Source of the DNA: CAVRQM01 sp963838805 | GTDB taxonomy: Bacteria > Pseudomonadota > Alphaproteobacteria > Acetobacterales > Acetobacteraceae | Length of the DNA stretch: 64,000 nt | Reading direction: 5' to 3' | Assembly: GCA_963838805.1 (NCBI GenBank) | Contig: CAWISK010000009.1 | Span: forward strand, 186,001 to 250,000 | Shown: positions 51,675-57,769 of the stretch, piece by piece | How positions within the stretch are numbered: the stretch's first letter is position 1 | Layout of the letters: the number at the start of each line of letters is the position of its first letter | Notes under the pieces: model-generated | The model's input: only the letters and a program-made list of their open reading frames with translations | What the model was told of the DNA's origin: nothing | Databases searched by the model: none | Translations under genes and position numbers: made by a program

Positions 51675-52402
51675 CAGGGTGCCCCGTTGAGGGTGACGTC
51701 GGCCGTGAGGATGTATCCCTCGCTCCGCGTCGTCTTGATCAGCGCAGGCTCCTTGGGATCAGCTTCGAGACGGCGGCGCAGCCGGCTGATGTAGAGATCG
51801 ATGGTGCGATCGAAGGCATCGCTTGACCGCCCCCGCGCCAGATCGAGCAGCTGGTCTCGTGTCAGCACGCGTTGCGGATGCTCGACGAGTGCCAGAAGCA
51901 CGTCGAACTCAGCGGCACGGAGATCGACCAGCGCATTCGCCGGCGAGCGTAGCTCCCTTCGCGAGGCGTCCAAGCGCCAGCCCGCGAACTCGAAGACCCG
52001 CCGCCCGCCAGCGGGCGATCCGGGGATGGGCATCGCCGCGCGCCGCAGGACGGCACGAACGCGTGCAAGCAGCTCGTGGATGCTGAATGGCTTCGCGAGA
52101 TAATCGTCGGCGCCGATTTCGAGGCCGGCCACCCGATCGAACTCCGATCCCTTTGCCGTGAGCATGATGATTGGGATGGTCCCGTTGGCGCGTAGCCGTC
52201 GGCAGACGCTGAGGCCATCCTCGCCCGGCATCGTGATGTCGAGGATGATGAGATCGATGCGCGCCGCGCTCATCGTCTGCGTCATCGCAGCAGCATCCTG
52301 CGCAACGGACACGCGAAATCCGTTGCCGGTCAGGAAGCGCGTGAGAAGGCCGCGCAATTCCTTGTCGTCATCGACGACCAAGATGTGCCGTGACTCGTCC
52401 AT
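51671..52402 (-). CDS. OmpR-family response regulator
   Basis: A protein of 243 residues. The receiver domain has HILVVDDDKELRGLL (acidic pair), the phosphorylated Asp in LIILDITMPGEDG, Thr in MLTAKG and Lys in DYLAKPFS. The C-terminal winged helix has LDASRRELRSP, LRAAEFDVLLAL, RVLTRDQLL and TTRSEGYIL. ATG 52402 (MDESRHILVV) fits the family start. It is co-transcribed with the kinase downstream and divergent from the LysR fragment across 187 bp that probably carry its promoter. Confidence 0.93.
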   Translation of the reverse strand: MDESRHILVVDDDKELRGLLTRFLTGNGFRVSVAQDAAAMTQTMSAARIDLIILDITMPGEDGLSVCRRLRANGTIPIIMLTAKGSEFDRVAGLEIGADDYLAKPFSIHELLARVRAVLRRAAMPIPGSPAGGRRVFEFAGWRLDASRRELRSPANALVDLRAAEFDVLLALVEHPQRVLTRDQLLDLARGRSSDAFDRTIDLYISRLRRRLEADPKEPALIKTTRSEGYILTADVTLNGAPW

Positions 52403-52589
52403 GGCGTCACAACCATCGCATGTCTGCCGCAGGTCCGTGACAACCGGATTGTAGTCTAGTGTGTCATTTCCCGGGATTTGACATACTGCTTCAAGAAAAG
52501 CCGGTCCGCATGACATCCTCCTGACGAATCATCGCTCCAAACTCCGCCCACTCCGGCTCAGGCCGATAGGCAAACGCCGAGGTGGCCCT

Positions 52590-52871
52590 ATGGAGATCCG
52601 TGACCTCGAGTATCTGGCGGCATCAGCGACGGCCGGCAACTTCGCCCGGGCGGCCGAGGCTGCGGGCATCAGCACCTCGACGATCAGCCGCCGTGTCGCG
52701 CGGCTCGAAGACGAACTCGGGCTGGCGCTGTTCGAGCGTGGGCATGCCGGCGTCCGCCTGACGCCCGGTGGACGGGCCGTGATGCAACATGTGCGGCGCG
52801 TGCTCGGCGAACTGGAGGCCCTGAAGAGCTCCGGCAGCGTGAGCGGCGCCGGCGACGTGGGCGAGATCTGA
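52590..52871 (+). pseudogene. LysR-family regulator, only the DNA-binding domain remains
   Basis: An intact LysR winged helix-turn-helix (MEIRDLEYLAASATAGNFARAAEAAG, then ISTSTISRRVARLEDELGL and LFERGHAGVRLTPGG) is followed by the linker helix and stops at a TGA formed at the IS3 junction. The whole effector-binding domain (about 200 residues) is missing. The sequence on the other side of the IS is not the rest of this gene, so the loss involved more than simple insertion. Confidence 0.85.
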
Positions 52872-52934
52872 GGTGGTCCCGGAATTTGGGACAGGTGCTT
52901 AAGCTTGGTTCGCCCTGGCTGGAGGACGGACCCG

Positions 52935-53219
52935 ATGACGGGCAAGCGGAAGCGGTATTCGGCGGATTTCAAGGCGAGGGTTGCTTTGGAGGCGCTGCGC
53001 GGTGAGCTGACGACGGCGCAGCTGGCGGCCAAGCATGGCGTGCATCAGACGATGATCAGCGAATGGAAGCGCCAAGCGGTGGACGGTCTGGCGGAGGTGT
53101 TTGCCGGCAAGACGGAAGCGAAAGAGGGCATCCGGGAAGGAGAGCTGGAGAAACTGCACGCGAAGATCGGGCAGTTGGTGGTGGAACGAGATTTTTTGGC
53201 GAAAGCCTCCGGTCGATGA
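52935..53219 (+). CDS. IS3-family transposase OrfA
   Basis: A helix-turn-helix protein of 94 residues: MTGKRKRYSADFKARVALEAL, AQLAAKHGVHQTMISEWKRQ, then a Leu/Ile-rich coiled stretch (LEKLHAKIGQLVVERDFL). ATG 52935 follows GGAGG. Near its end, T_TTT_TTG at 53192-53198 is a likely slippery site for -1 frameshifting into orfB, and its stop also overlaps an ATG of orfB (ATGA). Confidence 0.9.
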   Translation: MTGKRKRYSADFKARVALEALRGELTTAQLAAKHGVHQTMISEWKRQAVDGLAEVFAGKTEAKEGIREGELEKLHAKIGQLVVERDFLAKASGR

Positions 53220-53917
53220 GCGTGGACCGGAGGCGGGCGATGATCGATCCGGAGCATCCGCATCTCTCCGTCACGCGCCAATGCGCGCTGGTCTCGATCG
53301 GGCGCTCGACCTTCTACCGCGCGTTGACGCCGGACACGGCGGAGAACCTGGTACTGATGCGGCTGATCGACGAGCAGTTCCTGGAAACGCCGTGGTATGG
53401 GACGCGGCAGATGACGCGGCATCTGCGCCGCCTGGGTCATGCGGTCGGCCGCAAGCGGGTCCGACGGCTCATGGCCAAGATCGGGCTGGCGGCGATCTAT
53501 CAGCGACCGCGCACCACCATTCCTCACCCGGAGCACCGGATCTATCCCTATTTGCTGCGCAATTTGGTGGTTGACCGGCTGAACCAGGTCTGGTGCGCGG
53601 ACATCACGTATATTCCGATGCGGCGTGGGTTTCTGTATCTGGTCGCGGTGATGGACTGGGCGACGCGGCGGGTGCTGAGCTGGCGTTTGTCCAACACCAT
53701 GGATGTGGATTTCTGCATCGTTGCACTGGAGGAGGCGCTGGCGCGCTTCGGCCGGCCGGAGATCTTCAACAGCGACCAGGGGAGCCAATTCACGTCGCCA
53801 CGGTTCACCGAGGTGTTAACCGATGCGGGCGTACGCATCTCGATGGACGGACGGGGCCGCTGGATGGACAACGTGTTCATCGAGCGACTGTGGCGCAGCT
53901 TGAAATACGAGTGCGTC
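53216..53917 (+). pseudogene. IS3-family transposase OrfB, 5' exon (interrupted by group II intron)
   Basis: About 234 codons of the DDE integrase-like transposase. The HTH_21 part is ECRGS-like HPHLSVTRQCALVSIGRSTFYR. The rve core has VWCADITYIPM (first Asp), FNSDQGSQFTS (second Asp) and NVFIERLWRSLKYEC (catalytic Glu). The coding sequence stops at GTC 53915-53917 where the intron starts. The remaining 55 residues are at 55782-55949. If the intron splices, a full OrfB of about 289 residues could be made. Confidence 0.9.
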
Positions 53918-55780
53918 GTGTGCTGTGAATGCCTCGTCCCACGTGGGACGAGAGCAGAGCTTTACCGGAGATGGGGGACGGCCCCCCGGAGTTGGCCTGC
54001 AGGGGCAGGCTTCAAACCGCCACAAGCTGCGAGGGTAAAGAGCCCTCGTGGTGAGCGTTGCTGGAAAAGGCGGAAGCTATTCCGTCAGGTGGGTCTTGAG
54101 GAGACGAACGCGAGTGAACCGCTGATGACGTGTCGTAACGTATTCAACCGACGTCGAAACCGGGATCGGACGCATATCCCGCGAGCAAGGGTTGGGAGGA
54201 GCCTGCTGACGGCCCAACCGGCGTCCGGCATGAAGGCGGCGTGACCTCAAGACAGGCTTCGGTAAGGAACACAGGAACCTGTCGTCCTGATGCGAAGGGA
54301 GCAACCCAAGCGGCCAGTCGCCGTGAGGGTCTGAGTACCGATGCGGGGCACAGGGGCGGAGACGCCCGTAGTAGGGTCGATGGTCCTGTAATGGGATCGG
54401 ACCGAAGGGGCGTCGTCATTCAGCTTTATCTCGGGGGCAACCCGAAAGGGGATGACCACCATGGATAGAGCGAAGCCGTATTGTATTGCTAAACGCGAAG
54501 TGTGGGAAGCGTACAAGCAAGTGAAGGCCAACCGAGGGGCGGCTGGAGTGGACGGGCAGTCTATTGAGGACTTTGATGGAGACCTGAGTAAGAACCTCTA
54601 TCGGATCTGGAATAGAATGTCTTCCGGAAGCTACTTTCCGCCACCCGTGCGTCGCGTGGACATACCGAAAGGCGATTCTGGGGGAACCCGGCCGCTCGGG
54701 ATTCCGACGGTCTCCGACAGAATCGCCCAGATGGTGGTCAAGCGACACCTGGAACCGATCCTGGAACCCGTGTTTCACCGGGATTCCTACGGATATCGGC
54801 CTGGAAAGTCAGCGCACGACGCCCTCGTCAAAGCCCGGCAACGTTGCTGGGTTCATGACTGGGTGCTCGACCTCGACATCAAGAGTTTCTTCGATGAGAT
54901 CGATTGGGACCTCCTGATGAGAGCTGTGCGGTTGCACACGGACTGCCCATGGGTGCTGCTCTACCTTGAACGGTGGCTGCGGGCGCCCGTGAGCATGCCG
55001 AATGGGGACTTGGTTGACCGAGAAAGCGGGACCCCGCAGGGGGCTGTCGTCAGTCCTGTGCTGGCAAATCTCTTTCTTCACTATGCGTTCGACCGCTGGA
55101 TGCAGAGGGAGTATCCGAGCATCCCGTTCGAACGCTACGCTGACGACGTGATCTGCCATTGCGCAAGCGAAGCGCAAGCGCTTGAGCTACGTCAGGCGCT
55201 GGAGCAGAGGTTTGCGGAGTGTCGGTTACGGCTGCACCCGCAAAAGACCAAGATCGTCTACTGCAAGGATGCAAATCGTCCTGGGGATTACCCGGAGCGG
55301 GCGTTCGACTTCCTCGGCTACATGTTCAGGTCGAGGGTGGCGGTTGGCCGCGGCCGAAAGCGCTTTGTCAGCTTCATTCCCGCGGTCAGCGATAAGGCTG
55401 CCAAGAGGATGCGGCAGGAGGTGCGGCGGTGGAGATTGCATCTACGTAGCGACCTTGATCTGGAAGAGACCGCCAAGTGGGTCCGCCCCACCCTTGCTGG
55501 GTGGGTGCGCTACTATGGGCGGTTCTACCCCTCCAGGCTTCGTGAGGGACTCCGCACGATCGATGCTTTCATCGTGCGATGGGCGTCTCGCAAGTACAAA
55601 CGGTTCCAAGGCCACAAGTTGGCGGTCTGGGGCTGGTTGCGCTCGCTTCGGCAGCGCAACCCCAGCCTGTTCGCTCATTGGGCCTTGGGACCAGCGGCTG
55701 GATGATAGGAGCCGGATGAATCGAGAGGTTCACGTCCGGTTCTGGGAGAGCGCGGGGCTGCGATGCCCCGCGCCACTCAC
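53918..55780 (+). ncRNA. Group II intron inserted in IS3 orfB
   Basis: The 5' end GTGTG fits the GUGYG consensus. Domain V, 34 nt, is clear at 55709-55742: GAGCCGGATGAATCGAGAGG... closing with CGTCCGGTTC, with the AGC triad. Domain VI follows as a GC-rich hairpin (GCGGGGC/GCCCCGC) with a candidate branch A about six bases from the end ...CCACTCAC. Length is about 1.86 kb with one encoded reverse transcriptase. Joining exons GTC and TATTTG would restore orfB, but one C at 55781 is left over, so the 3' junction is uncertain by one base. Confidence 0.85.
54461..55705 (+). CDS. ltrA: Group II intron reverse transcriptase/maturase
   Basis: A protein of 414 residues. RT blocks in order are GVDGQSIEDF, RPLGIPTVSDRIAQ, DSYGYRPGKSAHDAL, VLDLDIKSFFDEI, SGTPQGAVVSPVLANLFL, the catalytic RYADDVICH, then HPQKTKIVYC. 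The maturase X domain follows (TLAGWVRYYGRFYPS). The protein ends at NPSLFAHWALG without an HNH endonuclease domain. ATG 54461 follows AAGGGGATGACC. It promotes splicing and mobility of the surrounding intron. All catalytic residues are present. Confidence 0.95.
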   Translation: MDRAKPYCIAKREVWEAYKQVKANRGAAGVDGQSIEDFDGDLSKNLYRIWNRMSSGSYFPPPVRRVDIPKGDSGGTRPLGIPTVSDRIAQMVVKRHLEPILEPVFHRDSYGYRPGKSAHDALVKARQRCWVHDWVLDLDIKSFFDEIDWDLLMRAVRLHTDCPWVLLYLERWLRAPVSMPNGDLVDRESGTPQGAVVSPVLANLFLHYAFDRWMQREYPSIPFERYADDVICHCASEAQALELRQALEQRFAECRLRLHPQKTKIVYCKDANRPGDYPERAFDFLGYMFRSRVAVGRGRKRFVSFIPAVSDKAAKRMRQEVRRWRLHLRSDLDLEETAKWVRPTLAGWVRYYGRFYPSRLREGLRTIDAFIVRWASRKYKRFQGHKLAVWGWLRSLRQRNPSLFAHWALGPAAG

Positions 55781-55781
55781 C

Positions 55782-55949
55782 TATTTGCATGCGTTCGAAA
55801 CCGGCTCGGAGCTTCGGGCGGGACTTCTGCGTTGGATTGGCTACTACAAAACCCGCCGCCCGCACTCGTCGCTGGGCGGGCTGACCCCGGACGAGGCATA
55901 CGCAGCGATCGGGGCAGGAGGAAAGGAAGCGGAGCAATTGGCGGCCTGA
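55782..55949 (+). pseudogene. IS3-family transposase OrfB, 3' exon
   Basis: Encodes the last 55 residues: YLHAFETGSELRAGLLRWI, YYKTRRPHSSLGGLTPDEAY and a short Gly/Ala tail ending at the stop at 55947-55949. This is the typical IS3 OrfB C-terminus (RPHSSLGG.TP). It is cut off from the catalytic part by the intron. Confidence 0.9.
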
Positions 55950-56009
55950 TATGACCCAGAACCAAGCTTAGCAAAGCCGCCAAACTGTCCCGCAGATGGG
56001 GACCACCTC

Positions 56010-56293
56010 GAGTTCTCGCCGGTGGGCAGCGTGGACGAAGCTGCCCCCCAGGCGACGTTCTGCTGGTAGGCGCTCCATTGGCGCTGCATGTCGTCGGGGT
56101 AGTTGAAGGCGATCAGCGGCATCCACGAGCGTTGGGTGGAGACGAGCTTGATCGCATACGTGCGCCGGTTCGTCTCGACGGCCATGCTTGAGATGAGCCC
56201 AGCATCTGTGGGCTTGATGATGAGATGCGTGATCTGGCCGGCGGGCGAGCCGGATAGCCCCGGCGAGACGTTCCACCTCCGCTCAACCCTCGA
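56010..56293 (-). pseudogene. trbG: Fragment of conjugal transfer gene trbG
   Basis: On the minus strand the frame reads RRWNVSPGLSGSPAG, THLIIKPTDAGLISSM, VETNRRTYAIKLVSTQRSWM, PLIAFNYPDDMQRQWSAYQ and STLPTGEN. This is the C-terminal half of TrbG/VirB9-like proteins (HxxIKPTD, TxRRTYxIKLVS, YP), outer-membrane-linked parts of a mating channel. An in-frame TAG at 56294-56296 cuts it from anything upstream, and the IS3 right end truncates it downstream. No other trb gene is in the window, so it is a leftover of a conjugative element. Confidence 0.7.
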
Positions 56294-56480
56294 CTACCTG
56301 CGCATCCGGCGGATGGTCTCGTCCGCATGGGTCATGACGGCTTCGAGTGCCGCGTAGTCAATCGCCAGCCACTCGAACCGCGTCAGCGGCTGGAGCGCGG
56401 CAGGGGACGGCATCCCCGAGTTAGTGCTGGGCGCCGAGTGGTTCAATACGTAGAAGAAGCGCTCGTCGGCCCGGAGCCGC
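56294..56480 (-). other. Unrecognised coding-like remnant next to trbG fragment
   Basis: A minus-strand frame reads RADERFFYVLNHSAP, ALQPLTRFEWLAIDYAALE and VMTHADETIRRMRR, then a stop. The composition looks more like protein than random shadow sequence, but I recognise no family. It is in the same frame as the trbG fragment and overlaps the upstream region of the following binding protein gene on the other strand. It could be a further piece of the lost conjugative element. Confidence 0.25.
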
Positions 56481-56609
56481 GGGTCGGGCGAGGCGCTCTT
56501 CGGAGGAGGAGCTGCGACAGCCTGCCTCTGACCCCGGTTGCGCTCTCGAAGGAGCAAGGTATACTCATTACTCCACCGCCGATGTCCGTCGGCAAGGGAG
56601 GGGTAAGAA

Positions 56610-57686
56610 ATGAGCAAATCGCCCAACCGCCGCGATGTCCTGAAGTGCGGCGCGACCGCAATCGGGGCGCTCGGCCTTGCAGGGTTGCCGCTGCCGGCGG
56701 GAGCCGCAGACGGCAAATTCAGGATTGCGCTGTCGAACGCCTACAACGGTAATGAATGGCGCCGGCAGATGGCGGAGGCTTACGAGAGAGCCGCCAAGGA
56801 GATGCAGGGCAGGGGCGTCCTCAAGGACTACAGCTCCGTGCACGGTTCCGACAATTCGGTGCCGGCGCAGATCGCGGCAATTTCCCAGATGATCCTGACG
56901 AAAAACGACGGCATCCTGATCGATTGCTCCTCCGGGAGCCAGGTTGGCGGCATTATCGAGCAGGCTGCCGATGCCGGCATCAAGGTGGTGTCCTTTGACG
57001 CCTACGCGTCGTCGGACCGGTCCTGGAATATTGGCTTTGATTTCGCGGCCTGGGGAAAGAATAACGCCGACTTCATGGAGAAGCACCTAGGTGGTGCGGG
57101 CAAAGCCACCGGCAACATCCTCATCGTGCGGCTCGCGCTCGGCGCCACCGCCGGCAATCTCATCTACGATGAATACAAGAAAATGCTTTCCCGCAACCCC
57201 GGCCTCAAGGTCGCGGGGGAGGTCGAAGGCCAAGCCACCCGTTCGGTAGCGCAGCGCAACGTCGCGCAGATTCTGCCAGGTCTGCCCAAGATCGATGGCT
57301 GCCTTGGCGCCGGGGGCAACGATTCCTTCGGCATCGTCCAGGGCTTTCTTGCCTCGGGTTACAAACCAGAGAACATGCCGCCCATCTGCACTGGCGCCGA
57401 CGGCGACTACATCCAATGGTGGCGCGCAGCGCGCGACAAGTACGGCTACACCGCGACCGGCATGAACGCACAGCCGGAAATAGCCGCGTGGGCCACCTAC
57501 TTCATGGCGCATCTGCTGGAGTCCGGAGATACTAAGCCCAAGGATTACACGGCGCCGTCCATCCTCACCACCGACGAAAACATCGACAACTTCAAGAATG
57601 TGAGCGGGGAGCGCATCCCCGTCAACAAGTTCACCTATGAGCAGATACCGGGCGTCTTCACACAGGTGGCAAAGCTTCCCGGCTGA
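56610..57686 (+). CDS. Sugar ABC transporter periplasmic binding protein (Tat-type signal)
   Basis: A protein of 358 residues. The signal SPNRRDVLKCGATAIGALGLAGLPLPAGAA has a twin-arginine motif and Ala cleavage site, pointing to Tat export. The type I periplasmic-binding fold begins KFRIALSNAYNGNEWRRQM, with ISQMILTKNDGILIDCSSGSQ and VVSFDAYASS. It is the first gene of a seven-gene plus-strand operon. A stable hairpin just after its stop may let it be expressed more than the membrane genes. Confidence 0.9.
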   Translation: MSKSPNRRDVLKCGATAIGALGLAGLPLPAGAADGKFRIALSNAYNGNEWRRQMAEAYERAAKEMQGRGVLKDYSSVHGSDNSVPAQIAAISQMILTKNDGILIDCSSGSQVGGIIEQAADAGIKVVSFDAYASSDRSWNIGFDFAAWGKNNADFMEKHLGGAGKATGNILIVRLALGATAGNLIYDEYKKMLSRNPGLKVAGEVEGQATRSVAQRNVAQILPGLPKIDGCLGAGGNDSFGIVQGFLASGYKPENMPPICTGADGDYIQWWRAARDKYGYTATGMNAQPEIAAWATYFMAHLLESGDTKPKDYTAPSILTTDENIDNFKNVSGERIPVNKFTYEQIPGVFTQVAKLPG

Positions 57687-57709
57687 CTGAACTTCGGGGT
57701 CAACGAACT

Positions 57710-57739
57710 CCAGCCTGCCCCTCTAGCGGGCAGGCCTGG
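57710..57739 (+). other. Intercistronic hairpin after the binding protein gene
   Basis: CCAG-CCTGCCC pairs with GGGCAGGCCTGG around a short CTCTAGC loop, an 11-bp stem with one bulged base. It lacks a T-run. Hairpins at this place in ABC operons commonly protect the upstream mRNA and set the ratio of binding protein to transporter. Confidence 0.55.
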
Positions 57740-57769
57740 CCGCCACCTTAGCCGTGTACCGAGGAAGAA

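Larger units (their letters stand above)
52871..56009. mobile_element. IS3-family insertion sequence carrying a group II intron
   Basis: The ends are related inverted repeats: GAGGTGGTCCCGGAATTTGG at the left and, reverse-complemented, GAGGTGGTCCCCATCTGCGG at the right, with GGGACAG and AAGCTTGGTTC repeated further in. Without the intron the element is about 1.28 kb, normal for IS3. It carries orfA and orfB; orfB is split by the intron. No short target duplication is evident, and the two flanks (a LysR gene and trbG) are unrelated, which points to a rearrangement through the IS. Confidence 0.85.

Noticed and set aside
53911..53915. GTGCG as the group II intron 5' end
   Set aside because: It fits the consensus well, but joining the exons there would delete residues that the transposase family keeps (KYECVYLHA); GTGTG at 53918 restores them.
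53918..54450. Continuation of transposase orfB reading into the intron (to 54244)
   Set aside because: The sequence after 53917 loses all transposase similarity and belongs to the intron 5' domains.
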